In this document: positions 44,834 to 54,869 of the stretch, one piece after another
How positions within the stretch are numbered: the stretch's first letter is position 1
How the letters are laid out: the number at the start of each line of letters is the position of its first letter
Assembly (NCBI RefSeq): GCF_000526495.1
Contig: NZ_JAGE01000001.1
Coordinates: 2,476,001 to 2,540,000, forward strand
DNA length: 64,000 bases
Source: Ruminiclostridium josui JCM 17888
Lineage (GTDB): Bacteria > Bacillota > Clostridia > Acetivibrionales > DSM-1351
Direction: 5' to 3'
Position numbers and translations under genes: made by a program
The notes under the pieces: model-generated
Told to the model about the DNA's origin: nothing
Databases searched by the model: none
What the model saw: only the letters and a program-made list of their open reading frames with translations

Positions 44834-46132
44834 TTAAATTAGGGTCAAATATCCGTTCATATAATTAAAAACCAGTGGAAGCTTTACAAAAAAAGTTGTT
44901 TTTACATTTAATGTACTTTCTGCATATATTTTGCCGTTATGCTGGTCAACAATTGCTTTGGCTATTGCTAAACCAAGTCCGTAGCCTCCAAGCCGCCTTG
45001 AACGAGATTTGTCGGTACGATAGAACCTGTCAAATATCTTTTTTAAATGTTCCGGGGCAATTCCTTCTCCGGTATTGGTAATTGACAGTATAATATCGCT
45101 ATTTTGCTTATATAGTGCTATGGATATGGTACCGTTAGTATTTGAATATTTTATTGCATTGTCCAGAAGAATCATTACTACCTGTCGGATTTGCTCATCA
45201 TTGCCATATGTAAATAACTCCGGCTCCAATTCATAAATCAGAGAGAGATTACGTTCATATATAACTGCTTCCATTGTAAGAATAATGTTTTCTACTGCCT
45301 CACTCATATTAAAATTGGAAAAAATTATTTTATTATCGGAATTATCCATTTGTGTAAGATATAAAAGATCATTTGTCAGTTTTGCCATCCTTTCGGACTC
45401 GGATTTTATATAATTCAGCCACTTGGATTGGCTTTCAATAGTATCCCGCTTGTTGGACAAAAGAACATCTACATTTGTATTAATAACAGCAAGAGGTGTT
45501 TTCAGCTCGTGAGAGGCATCTGCAATGAATTGCTTCTGTCTTTCAAAGGCTTCTTGAACAGGTTTTATGGATCTGTTTGCAAAAAACCTGCTTATAAAAT
45601 ATATTATAATAAACATAATCAGAGCTACAAACAAAAAAGTATAAATCAAAGTTTTCAGAATTTCATATTGGGATGTTGTATCCATAAAGACCAGACGATA
45701 TCCGTTCATTATAGGAGTTATTGAAAACGTCCAGTGTTCATTTTCAATATTAAAGTTCCCTGTATTATTATTTTTTGAAATCGCTTTTTTCTTAGCATTT
45801 TCATACAGCTCATCTTCTACGTTAAAAAAAGATGCTTTATCGATTATATTCCACTGGAGGTCAGTCTTTACCATAAAGGAAATTATACGTTCATGAGGAG
45901 AATCAATGTCATTTCGTTTTGGAGGCTTCTGGATTCCGAAATCTGGAGGATGCTGGCCCATATTATCATTATGTTTGAAGTATGAATCCTCTATTCGGTG
46001 AAGTTCCATTTTAATTTCGGAACTTACATTTTTATATGTTATCAAATATATAGAGGCAAAGGAAATAATCAACATAACCGATATAATTACAAGATTTGAA
46101 ATTAAAAATCTGTTTCTAAGCTTTTTAAACAT
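44834..46132 (-). CDS. Sensor histidine kinase
   Basis: 432 residues from ATG 46130-46132. There are two membrane helices (about 10-32 and 160-183) around a roughly 125-residue external sensor. HisKA follows with H208 in FIADASHELKTPLAV, then an HATPase_c domain with N-box VMILLDNAIKYSNTNG and G-boxes ITNTGEGIAPEHLKK and RRLGGYGLGLAIAKA. All catalytic motifs are intact. The start is taken at MFKKLRNRF, whose ATG overlaps the end of the response-regulator gene by 8 bases. An earlier in-frame codon would read into that gene. The cognate regulator gene carries a stop codon, so this kinase may be an orphan. Confidence 0.85.
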   Translation of the reverse strand: MFKKLRNRFLISNLVIISVMLIISFASIYLITYKNVSSEIKMELHRIEDSYFKHNDNMGQHPPDFGIQKPPKRNDIDSPHERIISFMVKTDLQWNIIDKASFFNVEDELYENAKKKAISKNNNTGNFNIENEHWTFSITPIMNGYRLVFMDTTSQYEILKTLIYTFLFVALIMFIIIYFISRFFANRSIKPVQEAFERQKQFIADASHELKTPLAVINTNVDVLLSNKRDTIESQSKWLNYIKSESERMAKLTNDLLYLTQMDNSDNKIIFSNFNMSEAVENIILTMEAVIYERNLSLIYELEPELFTYGNDEQIRQVVMILLDNAIKYSNTNGTISIALYKQNSDIILSITNTGEGIAPEHLKKIFDRFYRTDKSRSRRLGGYGLGLAIAKAIVDQHNGKIYAESTLNVKTTFFVKLPLVFNYMNGYLTLI

Positions 46133-46808
46133 CAGTCTTGGCCTCCAAAGTATAGCCCACACCTCTGATAGTATTTATAACCACAGAAGAATTCAAAAAG
46201 GCAAGTTTTTTTCTTAAAAATGATACATAAACTTCGACATTATTATGCTCTGCTTTAGAGTCAAAGCCCCATAGCTTTTCTATAATTAATTCTTTAGATG
46301 TAACAGAGTTTTTTCTCAGAATCAAAAGCTCCAAGAGCTGGCTTTCCTTTAGTAGCAGCTTAATTTTCTTACTTCCGCAGGATAAATTCAGAGTGGCAGT
46401 ATTCAATTCAATATCACCGAATTTCATAGTAGTGTCGAGTACTAATTCATCTTTTCTTCTGGAAGCAGCTCTTATTCTGGCAAGCAATTCTTCAGTGGCA
46501 AAGGGTTTAGGAAGATAATCATCTGCGCCGCAGTCCAGTCCTTTGACCTTGTCCGATACTTCACATTTGGCGGTAAGCAGTATTACAGGGGTGGAGATAT
46601 TTTCTGACCTAATGTGTTTCAATACGCTTATACCGTCCATTTGAGGCAGCATAATATCCAACAGTATCAAATCTTATATGCCGCTTAAAGCGTTATCCAA
46701 GCCGGTGCTGCCGTCATAAGCAATGTCAACGGTGTAGTTGTTTTTTCTTAAAATTTGTGATAAAGCTTCCGCAAGGTGAATTTCGTCTTCTACGATTAAA
46801 ATTCTCAA
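46125..46808 (-). pseudogene. OmpR-type response regulator with an in-frame stop
   Basis: TTG 46806-46808 after GGGAGCTG begins MRILIVEDEIHLAEALSQIL, a normal receiver start with the acidic pair E7-D8. Codon 45 is TAA (46674-46676), inside ALSGI-stop-DLILLDIMLP, where the family usually has Tyr/Phe. After it the frame continues unbroken through phospho-acceptor D51, T/K residues (LLTAK, LPKPF) and a winged-helix DNA-binding domain (RKNSVTSKELIIEKLWGFDS, RGVGYTLEAK). A single base change or sequencing error explains it. Restart at TTG 46670 would make a regulator lacking the acidic pocket. Confidence 0.8.
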
Positions 46809-46990
46809 TTTATTCAGCTCCCAATTCTGAAAAAATTTAACATTATTATAACATGGGTAGCCTTAAAGCAAACACTTAAGAATAATAGTTATCTCTAGTA
46901 TATTGAAAATATATTGCTATAATTTACAAAATGATTGATTTTAATGTAAAATATTACATGTAATTCCAAAATTTAAATAGGAGGTAACTA

Positions 46991-49375
46991 ATGAACAGTT
47001 ATAGCAAGTTAAGAGTTTTTCTTTCTTTGGTTGTGGCGTTGCTTATAACAATGTCCTCATTTTTTAACCCTTTCATTGCAAATGCAAATGGGAGCGAAGT
47101 ACTAAGCGTAGAAAATCCAAATGGTATTATTTCCATTAATGAGGGTGATTCTTATTCACTTCCTCAAACAATATCTGCAACGTTGGCTGATGGAAGCAGG
47201 ACTGATGTTGATGTAACATGGCAGTCAGCAAAAATAAATACAAATAATGAGGGAATATACCAGCTTGTTGGCAGTATTTCAGGTTATTCCGAGAAAATTT
47301 ATTGGTATCTGATAGTCAATCCTGTAGTTTATACGGTTCTTGGACAAGCATATGCCCTGCCACAGACACTTCCTTATTTTCAGGCAGATGGTACATGTTG
47401 CGAGGTTGAAGTTGACTGGAATTCCGAAACAGCAGATACCACAATACAAGGTACATATAAATATTCTGGATTGACAGAAGGACTGTCACTGCCTGTAGAT
47501 TTGACATTAAATGTTGCGGGACAGATTGCTGCACTTAAGTATTATGCATGGGGAGAAGATGCATATCAGGGAATGGACTATTCGTTACCCGAAACAGTAG
47601 AAGCATTTATTGTAGGAGGAGGTACCGCAAGGGTTCCAGTACAATGGACACCGTCAGTTATTGATCTAAGTGTTACAGGAAGATTTAGCTTTGTTGGTAG
47701 GATTGAGGGATATTCAAGAGAGATAACATTGAGTGTAGATGTAAATCCTCCAATAGTTTCTTTTGTGGGAATGCCGGTTACTGTTCTTCAGTACGGTTCA
47801 GTTGAGCTGCCTACTACTGTGGCTGCACAAATGTCCAATGGTAGATATAAACCGGGTTTTGACAATGTAACATGGAATACAGAGACGCTGGATGTAACCA
47901 AAGCAGGAGAGTATAACCTAGAAGGCACTGTAAAGGGATTTCAGCAGAAAGCCTATATAACTGTTACAGTAGTACCCCAATATACCATTGATGATATCAG
48001 AGCTACAGTAAAGCTAGGAGAACCTTATACATTGCCGGTTACGGTCAAGGCAAAAAGATATGACGGAATTGAGGTGGATTTACCAGTTGAATGGAACACT
48101 TCTAGTGTTGATACTACCATAGGAGGTACACAGATTTTTGAAGGTACAGTTGAAGGCTACGAAGGTACAGTCAAATTAACACTTTTGGTTCAGACAGAAG
48201 ATATCGTTTATTTTGCTGATCAAAATTTAGAGAAAGTTGTTAGGAGTGCTATTTCAAAACCCACCGGAGACATTTTCAAAAGTGATATGCTAAATATCAC
48301 ATATCTTGATGCAAAGTATCTGGACATAACTTCCCTTGAAGGCATTCAATATGCAAAGAATCTTAGTATGTTATATTTGACCGACAACCAAATAGAAGAC
48401 ATATCACAACTTAGAGAGCTGACGAACCTCGAATACTTATTTCTAAACTACAACAAAATTAGTAATCTGGCTCCTTTGGAAAAACTGTCAAAGCTCTACA
48501 TACTAAGCCTATCTAGCAACCAGATAACAGATTTAAGTCCCTTAAAAGATCTTACAAAATTAAAGAATTTGGATGTTGATCGTAATCCAATAAAGGATAT
48601 AAGCTGCATAAAGGACTTTAAGGCAAAGCTTAGCAGCCTGGGATTGTATTCATGTAAAATAGAAGACGTAAGTCCCCTTTCCGTATTAACTAATTTGTCA
48701 ACTTTGAGACTGGGGTACAATAATATCAAGGATATAACTTCTCTGAGCAATCTTACGAATTTGGAATACCTTGATTTAGCCGATAATGCTATAGAAGATT
48801 TTTCACCTTTGTCCTGCTTGCCAAAACTAACAAAACTCGATTTGAGTGGTAATTCAATAAAAGACTATTCAAGCTATACTAGTTTCAATGAGAACATTAA
48901 TGTTGATTTTTGGGGTTTTAGCCAGACAAAGGCGGAAGTAGCAGCGTTTTTAAACACAGCTGATGAAATCATTGCTTCAGTTGTAACTCCTGGTATGACT
49001 CCTTTGGAAAAAGAGAAGGCTCTACACGACTATATTTGTAATAATACAACTTATACTCTGGGAGTGTACACAGGTGCATACGGCGTTCTGATAGATAAGA
49101 AAGGGGCATGCGATGCCATATCAGATACAATGAATATACTTCTCAACAGGGCTGGAATTGAGTGTATAAAGGTAGCCCACGGGTGGGCAGGTGGAGCACA
49201 TGCTTGGAATATAGTAAAAATTGATGATAAATATTATCATCTGGATTGTACATGGGATACTATATATACCAAACAGAATGGCGCACTTTGCTATACATAT
49301 TTTAATGTAAACGATGCATTTCTTAGGAGTGAGGGAAGAACTTGGGATACCAGTAAATATCCAATATGTGAGTAA
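46991..49375 (+). CDS. Surface protein: Ig-like repeats, LRR, transglutaminase-like domain
   Basis: 794 residues. Signal peptide (about 1-33). Four or five Big_4-type Ig-like repeats (about 45-400), each with a SLPQT-x-A-x-L-x-DG...V-x-W start and a T-x-x-G-x-F/Y...G-x-V end. Leucine-rich repeats (about 425-650, NLEYLFLNYNKISNLAPLEK style, 22-residue period, internalin-like). A C-terminal transglutaminase-like fold follows with a likely triad C707 (KKGACDAIS), H737 (GGAHAWNI) and D752 (HLDCTWD). Exported and probably wall-associated. The triad suggests cysteine peptidase or cross-linking activity (inference). Ribosome site is TAGGAGG. Confidence 0.85.
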   Translation: MNSYSKLRVFLSLVVALLITMSSFFNPFIANANGSEVLSVENPNGIISINEGDSYSLPQTISATLADGSRTDVDVTWQSAKINTNNEGIYQLVGSISGYSEKIYWYLIVNPVVYTVLGQAYALPQTLPYFQADGTCCEVEVDWNSETADTTIQGTYKYSGLTEGLSLPVDLTLNVAGQIAALKYYAWGEDAYQGMDYSLPETVEAFIVGGGTARVPVQWTPSVIDLSVTGRFSFVGRIEGYSREITLSVDVNPPIVSFVGMPVTVLQYGSVELPTTVAAQMSNGRYKPGFDNVTWNTETLDVTKAGEYNLEGTVKGFQQKAYITVTVVPQYTIDDIRATVKLGEPYTLPVTVKAKRYDGIEVDLPVEWNTSSVDTTIGGTQIFEGTVEGYEGTVKLTLLVQTEDIVYFADQNLEKVVRSAISKPTGDIFKSDMLNITYLDAKYLDITSLEGIQYAKNLSMLYLTDNQIEDISQLRELTNLEYLFLNYNKISNLAPLEKLSKLYILSLSSNQITDLSPLKDLTKLKNLDVDRNPIKDISCIKDFKAKLSSLGLYSCKIEDVSPLSVLTNLSTLRLGYNNIKDITSLSNLTNLEYLDLADNAIEDFSPLSCLPKLTKLDLSGNSIKDYSSYTSFNENINVDFWGFSQTKAEVAAFLNTADEIIASVVTPGMTPLEKEKALHDYICNNTTYTLGVYTGAYGVLIDKKGACDAISDTMNILLNRAGIECIKVAHGWAGGAHAWNIVKIDDKYYHLDCTWDTIYTKQNGALCYTYFNVNDAFLRSEGRTWDTSKYPICE

Positions 49376-49444
49376 TAGTAACCTATTGCTGAAAGTTATA
49401 CTGGAATAAATCTTGAGATAAACATATAAATTTAATCAAATGGA

Positions 49445-49472
49445 TTGATTGTTAATAAAAAATTGATATAAT
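49445..49472 (+). promoter_or_regulatory. Promoter of the GH43 gene
   Basis: TTGATT (49445-49450), a 16-base spacer and TATAAT (49467-49472) lie about 49 bases before the GH43 ATG. Confidence 0.55.
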
Positions 49473-49520
49473 GGTAACAGTTAACTCTATATAACTATTA
49501 TGTTAATAAGGAGAAGTCTC

Positions 49521-50501
49521 ATGGATGAAATTGTAAAACAAAAAGAACCTTTAGTGAAACACATTTACACAGCAGATCCGTCGGCACATGTATTTGAAGG
49601 TAAAATCTATATATATCCTTCTCATGACCTTGACGAGGATATAGCTTCAAACGATAACGGGGATCAGTATATGATGGAAGATTATCATGTATTGTCTTTG
49701 AATGATTTAAATTCGCCTTGCATTGACCATGGTGAAGTCCTTCATATGAAAGATGTTCCATGGGTTTCAAAGCAAATGTGGGCACCGGATGCTGCTTACA
49801 AAAATAATACCTACTATCTGTATTTCCCTGCAAGAGATAAGGATGGTATATTCAGAATAGGGGTAGCTACAAGTACATCTCCTTCAGGCCCATTTACAGC
49901 TCAAAAAGAGCCTATTCCTGGTAGCTTCAGTATAGACCCTGCCGTTTTAGTGGATGACGATAATAGGGCATATATCTATTTTGGCGGTCTTTGGGGCGGT
50001 CAGCTTGAAAAGTGGCAGACAGGAAGCTTTAATCCTAACGGAGAAGGCCCTGATGCATCAGCACCGGCTTTAGGTCCTAGAGTAGCTGAATTGAGCGATG
50101 ATATGCTTACATTTAAGGAAACGCCTGTAGAGATATCTATTGTTGATGAAGATGGCAATCCAATATTAGCAGGTGATGAGGAAAGAAGATATTTTGAAGG
50201 CCCATGGATGCACAAATACAACGGTAAATACTACCTTTCATATTCAACAGGTACAACTCATACCATCGTATATGCAGTTGGTGATAATCCAAAAGGACCT
50301 TTTGTATTCAAAGGCAAAATACTTACACCTGTTGTGGGATGGACCACTCACCACTCAATAGTTCAGTATCAGGATAAGTGGTATTTGTTCTATCATGACA
50401 GCTCACTATCTGGTGGTCATGATAACAAGAGATGCGTTAAATTTACAGAATTGAAATACAATGATGATGGAACTATTCAGACAATAGACCCATACAAGTA
50501 A
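49521..50501 (+). CDS. Glycoside hydrolase family 43
   Basis: 326 residues, five-bladed propeller glycosidase acting on arabinoxylan-type sugars (beta-xylosidase or alpha-L-arabinofuranosidase). The expected acids are visible: base D19 in YTADPSAHVFEG, modulator D139 in SIDPAVLVDDD, and acid E226 in FEGPWMHKYNGKYYLSYS. There is no signal peptide, so it probably cleaves imported oligosaccharides in the cytoplasm. The start is ATG 49521 after AAGGAGAAGTCTC; an in-frame start 21 bases earlier would overlap the ribosome site. Own promoter and terminator, so monocistronic. Confidence 0.88.
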   Translation: MDEIVKQKEPLVKHIYTADPSAHVFEGKIYIYPSHDLDEDIASNDNGDQYMMEDYHVLSLNDLNSPCIDHGEVLHMKDVPWVSKQMWAPDAAYKNNTYYLYFPARDKDGIFRIGVATSTSPSGPFTAQKEPIPGSFSIDPAVLVDDDNRAYIYFGGLWGGQLEKWQTGSFNPNGEGPDASAPALGPRVAELSDDMLTFKETPVEISIVDEDGNPILAGDEERRYFEGPWMHKYNGKYYLSYSTGTTHTIVYAVGDNPKGPFVFKGKILTPVVGWTTHHSIVQYQDKWYLFYHDSSLSGGHDNKRCVKFTELKYNDDGTIQTIDPYK

Positions 50502-50526
50502 ACCAAAAGATTAGTAAAAAATGATT

Positions 50527-50577
50527 AAAAACTCCTTCTTGGCATAAATTAATAAATGTTAAGAGGGAGTTTTTTTA
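50527..50577 (+). terminator. Terminator after GH43
   Basis: AAAACTCCTTCTT pairs with AAGAGGGAGTTTT around a loop of about 20 bases, followed by TTTTT. Confidence 0.75.
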
Positions 50578-50647
50578 ATTGCATTAAGTTTCTCAATAAT
50601 ATAAAATTCTAAACTAAGAGTAAAATTATTTTAGGAAAAGAGATACG

Positions 50648-51550
50648 ATGATTAAAATATATAATAGAGAAACCAAACAATATGATATTGAGCAGGTAGC
50701 AGGAGGCAAACTTCTGAATACACTGTACACAACGGGAAGAGGAAAGCTTGGACTGGAACTCCTTGTAAAACGTAAGATATATTCCGCTTTGACAGGATTT
50801 TTCTGTGACAGGAAAATAAGCCGCAAAACTATAAAAGGTTTTGCAGAAAAATTTTCAATAGATATTAATGAATGTGAAAACAATATGGAAGATTTTAACA
50901 ATTTCAATGATTTCTTTGCCAGAAAACTGAAACCTTCTGCCAGGAATTTTGAAAAAGCCCAGGAAAAACTCCTGTCTCCGGGAGATGGGCGACTTCAGGC
51001 ATGGGAAAGTATAGATACGGAAAAACTTCTTCAGATAAAAGGAATGACCTACAGCTTAAGTGAACTCCTTCAGAACGATAAACTGGCTCAGGATTACAAC
51101 GGCGGTACTTACCTAATATTAAGGCTTTGTCCTGTAGACTATCACAGGTTCCACTTTTTTGACAGTGGTAAGTGTATGGAAACACATAAAATTAAAGGCG
51201 AATACTATTCTGTAAATCCTGTTGCATTAAAGAAAATACCTGAACTTTTTTGTAGAAACAAAAGGGAATACAGTATATTTAAAACGGATAATTTTGGAGA
51301 TGTCATATACATAGAAGTGGGGGCAACCTCAGTAGGCTCAATAATTCAGACTTATACTCCTGGAAAACGTGTTTCAAGAGGTGATGAAAAAGGATTTTTT
51401 AAGTTTGGAGGTTCTACTGTGCTACTGATTTTTAAAAAGAATATGGTTAAAATAGATGATGATATAATACAACAGACCGAAAAAGGCTTTGAAACAAGAG
51501 TTTTGGCCGGAGATATTATCGGAAATTGTATGAATAAAAAAACAAAGTAG
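50648..51550 (+). CDS. psd: Phosphatidylserine decarboxylase
   Basis: 300 residues. This pyruvoyl enzyme makes phosphatidylethanolamine at the membrane. The self-cleavage site is in FKFGGSTVLLIF, with S256 the pyruvoyl precursor; GGST replaces the more usual LGST. The His-containing PVDYHRFHFFDSG and EVGATSVGSI segments also match the family, as does FNDFFARKLKPSARNF near the N-terminus. Length fits the single-chain precursor. ATG 50648 is preceded by GAAAAGAG. No pssA lies nearby in the window. Confidence 0.88.
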   Translation: MIKIYNRETKQYDIEQVAGGKLLNTLYTTGRGKLGLELLVKRKIYSALTGFFCDRKISRKTIKGFAEKFSIDINECENNMEDFNNFNDFFARKLKPSARNFEKAQEKLLSPGDGRLQAWESIDTEKLLQIKGMTYSLSELLQNDKLAQDYNGGTYLILRLCPVDYHRFHFFDSGKCMETHKIKGEYYSVNPVALKKIPELFCRNKREYSIFKTDNFGDVIYIEVGATSVGSIIQTYTPGKRVSRGDEKGFFKFGGSTVLLIFKKNMVKIDDDIIQQTEKGFETRVLAGDIIGNCMNKKTK

Positions 51551-51672
51551 CGGATTTATATTGTCTCCGAAGGTGGTTTGGTTTATAATGAACTCAATTG
51601 GGTTCAGTTTGTATAAAAATTTGATGTATATATTCGACATTCAGATTTTACTGTTTACGGGGAGGGTTTGAA

Positions 51673-52656
51673 ATGAGTGACATTAAAACAATAGGAGTAC
51701 TTACCAGCGGAGGAGATGCACCTGGAATGAATGCTGCCATTCGTGCTGTTGTAAGAACAGGTATATATCACGGGTTTAAGATGCTGGGTATAAGGAAAGG
51801 ATACAATGGTTTAGTTACCGGAGATATATTTGATATGAGTGCAAGAGACGTATCAGATATTATTCACCGAGGGGGAACGATACTTCAAACTGCCAGATGT
51901 AAAGCATTTACAACTGAAGAAGGTATGCAGAAAGCAATGTCAATTTCAAAGGCTTTTGGCATAGATGCACTTGTTGTTATTGGAGGAGACGGCTCATACA
52001 GAGGAGCTAGAGATTTCAGCAAATTCGGTATGAAGGTTATGGGTTTGCCAGGAACAATTGATAATGATATAGCAAGTTCAGAATATACAATAGGTTACGA
52101 TACAGCAATGAATACTGTTCAGGATGCACTTGACAAAATCAGAGATACGGCATATTCACATGAACGATGCAGCGTACTTGAAGTAATGGGGCGTCGTGCA
52201 GGACATATCGCTTTAAACGTAGGAATCGCAGGAGGCGCGGAAGTAATTCTCCTTCCTGAAAGGGAATTTGATTTCGATAAAGATATTATCAGAAAAATTA
52301 TTCAGGGAAGAAATAGCGGAAAGAAAAACTACATTATTATACTGGCTGAAGGTGTTGCTGAGAAGATAGGAGGAGCACTGGAGCTAGCCAAGAAGATTGA
52401 AGACCTTACCGGAATAGAAACCAGAGGAACAGTTTTGGGATATATTCAAAGAGGTGGAAGCCCTACAATTCAGGACAGAGTTATGGCAAGTGTTATGGGA
52501 GCAAAAGCTGTAACATTGCTTAAAGACGGTATCTATAATAGAGTTATATCTATAAAGGATTCAAAGGTTATTGATATAGATATAGACGAAGCATTAGCTA
52601 TGAAGAAGGATATTGACAAAGATCTCCTTGAACTAAGCAATATACTTTCAATATAA
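51673..52656 (+). CDS. pfkA: ATP-dependent 6-phosphofructokinase
   Basis: 327 residues. Glycolytic enzyme phosphorylating fructose 6-phosphate. Signatures: GVLTSGGDAPGMNAAIRAVV at the N-terminus (ATP loop), IGGDGSYRGARDF, the substrate motif PGTIDNDIASSEYTIGYDTA with catalytic TIDND, and EVMGRRAGHIAL. The C-terminal RGGSPTIQDRVMASVMGAKA carries the effector and sugar-phosphate arginines. Ribosome site GGGGAGGG. Followed by its own terminator. Confidence 0.95.
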   Translation: MSDIKTIGVLTSGGDAPGMNAAIRAVVRTGIYHGFKMLGIRKGYNGLVTGDIFDMSARDVSDIIHRGGTILQTARCKAFTTEEGMQKAMSISKAFGIDALVVIGGDGSYRGARDFSKFGMKVMGLPGTIDNDIASSEYTIGYDTAMNTVQDALDKIRDTAYSHERCSVLEVMGRRAGHIALNVGIAGGAEVILLPEREFDFDKDIIRKIIQGRNSGKKNYIIILAEGVAEKIGGALELAKKIEDLTGIETRGTVLGYIQRGGSPTIQDRVMASVMGAKAVTLLKDGIYNRVISIKDSKVIDIDIDEALAMKKDIDKDLLELSNILSI

Positions 52657-52683
52657 TAAATAGTGATAACTTATTTTAATAAT

Positions 52684-52723
52684 AAAAGAACACAGATTTC
52701 CTATGGAATATGTGTTCTTTTTA
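52684..52723 (+). terminator. pfkA terminator
   Basis: AAAAGAACACA pairs with TGTGTTCTTTT across a loop of about 16 bases, with a T-run on the right. Confidence 0.75.
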
Positions 52724-52753
52724 TACGTATAAGCGTGAAAAGAGGAATGTCAA

Positions 52754-53890
52754 ATGAGGAAGTTTGTTATTGCCCCTGATTCCTTTAAAGGGAGTATGAG
52801 TTCTCTTGAGGTATGCAGCATAATAAAAACAAAAATCAAACAGTTTTATCCTGACAGTGAAGTCATCGAAATACCTGTAGCAGATGGAGGGGAAGGCACT
52901 TCTGATTGTTTTATTGAGATGCTTGGAGCCCAAAAAGTTACTCTGGAGGCTACAGGCCCATATAATGAAAAGATGGAAGGCTATTATGCCAGAATTGGCA
53001 ACACAGCTATACTGGAGACAGCCATGTTTGCAGGTCTTCCATTGGCAGAAGGAAGACTAAATCCTTCTCAGACAACTACCTTTGGGGTAGGTACAATGAT
53101 ACGTCATGCTGTAGAAAAGGGCTGCAGTGAAATAATTATAGGCCTTGGAGGGAGCTGTACAAACGATGCAGGTACCGGAATGGCATGTGCTTTAGGAGTA
53201 AAGTTTAAAAATAAGTCAGGGGAAGAATTTATACCTACAGGGGCTACATTAGGGGAAATAGCTCATATTGATACCACCTTAGCAGAACGGCTTCTAAAGG
53301 ATTGTAAAATAACTGCTATGTGCGATATTGACAATCCAATGTACGGGAAAACTGGGGCGGCACATGTTTATGCACCTCAAAAAGGAGCCGATGAGGAAAT
53401 GGTCGTACTTCTTGATAAAAACCTTATGGATTTGGCCGACACAATAAAAAGTCAACTGGAAGTTGACGTTTCAGATATTCCGGGAAGTGGCGCTGCAGGG
53501 GCAATGGGGGCAGGAATACTGGCTTTCCTTAAAGGAAGCCTCAAACCCGGAATTGAGACAGTTCTTGATTTGGTAGGGTTTGATAACATTATAAAAGATG
53601 CCGATTTTATTTTCACCGGAGAAGGAAAGATTGATGCTCAAAGTCTTAGAGGAAAGGTTGTTATTGGAGTCGCTGCCCGTGCTAACATGAACAATGTTCC
53701 TGTTATTGCCATAGTAGGTGATGTGGGGGATGGAGCAGAAGCAGCTTATGATATGGGAGTGTCGGCTATTGTAAGTATTAACAGAGTTGCCTTACCCTTT
53801 GAAAAAGCTAAATCAAGAAGCAAAAAGGATTTAGCAGATACTGTGGACATGGTTATGAGGCTGCTTAAACACCGTATTAATAAAAAATAA
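52754..53890 (+). CDS. glxK: Glycerate kinase (GarK/GlxK family)
   Basis: 378 residues. Phosphorylates D-glycerate to 2- or 3-phosphoglycerate, feeding lower glycolysis next to pfkA. Family signatures: VIAPDSFKGSMSSLEVCSII at the N-terminus, VADGGEGTSDCF, LGGSCTNDAGTGMACALGVK, and C-terminal IFTGEGKIDAQSLRGKVVIG. Ribosome site AAGAGGAATG. It overlaps the converging phospholipase-like gene by 14 bases at its 3' end, with no terminator between them. Confidence 0.92.
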   Translation: MRKFVIAPDSFKGSMSSLEVCSIIKTKIKQFYPDSEVIEIPVADGGEGTSDCFIEMLGAQKVTLEATGPYNEKMEGYYARIGNTAILETAMFAGLPLAEGRLNPSQTTTFGVGTMIRHAVEKGCSEIIIGLGGSCTNDAGTGMACALGVKFKNKSGEEFIPTGATLGEIAHIDTTLAERLLKDCKITAMCDIDNPMYGKTGAAHVYAPQKGADEEMVVLLDKNLMDLADTIKSQLEVDVSDIPGSGAAGAMGAGILAFLKGSLKPGIETVLDLVGFDNIIKDADFIFTGEGKIDAQSLRGKVVIGVAARANMNNVPVIAIVGDVGDGAEAAYDMGVSAIVSINRVALPFEKAKSRSKKDLADTVDMVMRLLKHRINKK

Positions 53891-54869
53891 TATCATGGTA
53901 CTTGAATTTAACATCCAAGTCACAATCAATTCCAGAAGTATAGGAATTGTTCCCAAAAAGTTTTAAGGCATAGGAAACATTGGGAGTATCCTCGGTTATA
54001 GTTGAATACAATACCTGACAAAAGCGTTGTGTTTTGTCACAGGCTTCTTTAAACATATCTATAAAAGTAAGATTACTTTTGCGGGCCTTGTCATATGGCA
54101 TGGCCCATTCATTTTTTCCAAGATTCAAGTAGTCTAAGCCGTCTTTTAGCCTTAATGGGAAGATAAGGCTGGAGAATAGCGGAAACCCATATATAAGATG
54201 GTCTATAGCGGCTACCAATTTTTTCTTTATACCGTAGGGGTCCCTAAGAATTTTTTCTACTGTATTCATGTCTTTAATGGCTTTTGATATAAGTTTGCTG
54301 GGGATATTAAAATTAAAAACCGAGGCAATAACACTTTCGTACATATCTCCTATTATGTCACGCTCCATGAGGGGTATACCTATGAGTCTGTCAATACTTA
54401 TTTCATGGACTCTTTTATTCAGAAGCCTACTACACATCAATACATCAATAGCAGTCTCAAAACGCCTGTGATAGTATTGGTACAAGTTTGTACGTGGATC
54501 GTCCTGGGTTTTGAAGCCGGATTTGTAAAAAATATAAGGATGAGTAATACTGTCAAGACAGTTATGGCATAAAAAGCCCATAAGATAAACAGTAAGAACA
54601 TCTCTTACATTACCCTTCTGCTTTAAAATGTAGTCAATCATTTTATTAAAAACCATATTAACTTTAGATTTATGAAATTTTTCGCCTATAGTACCATATT
54701 GGGTTTTAGGAGACCAAGGCCAGATACCATAGTAAAAAAGTATATCAGGACCCTGAACACCTAGATTAAAAACGTTTTTATTTTGTTCAATGAGTTTTTT
54801 GCACTCTTTATTTTCAATCATCTTAACAGCTTCCAAGCCGCAAAGATAGTGAGTAACCAGATTAGGCAT
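53877..54869 (-). CDS. Zinc-dependent phospholipase C-like protein
   Basis: 330 residues. The start PNLVTHYLCGLEAVKMI, then NLGVQGPDILFYYG and LTVYLMGFLCHNCLDSITHP with several His/Asp ligands, match the zinc-dependent phospholipase C / S1-P1-nuclease-like family (PF00882), common and usually uncharacterised in clostridia. There is no signal peptide, so it is probably cytoplasmic and its lipid substrate is unproven. The ATG follows GGAGG. Convergent overlap with glxK. Confidence 0.75.
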   Translation of the reverse strand: MPNLVTHYLCGLEAVKMIENKECKKLIEQNKNVFNLGVQGPDILFYYGIWPWSPKTQYGTIGEKFHKSKVNMVFNKMIDYILKQKGNVRDVLTVYLMGFLCHNCLDSITHPYIFYKSGFKTQDDPRTNLYQYYHRRFETAIDVLMCSRLLNKRVHEISIDRLIGIPLMERDIIGDMYESVIASVFNFNIPSKLISKAIKDMNTVEKILRDPYGIKKKLVAAIDHLIYGFPLFSSLIFPLRLKDGLDYLNLGKNEWAMPYDKARKSNLTFIDMFKEACDKTQRFCQVLYSTITEDTPNVSYALKLFGNNSYTSGIDCDLDVKFKYHDIIFY

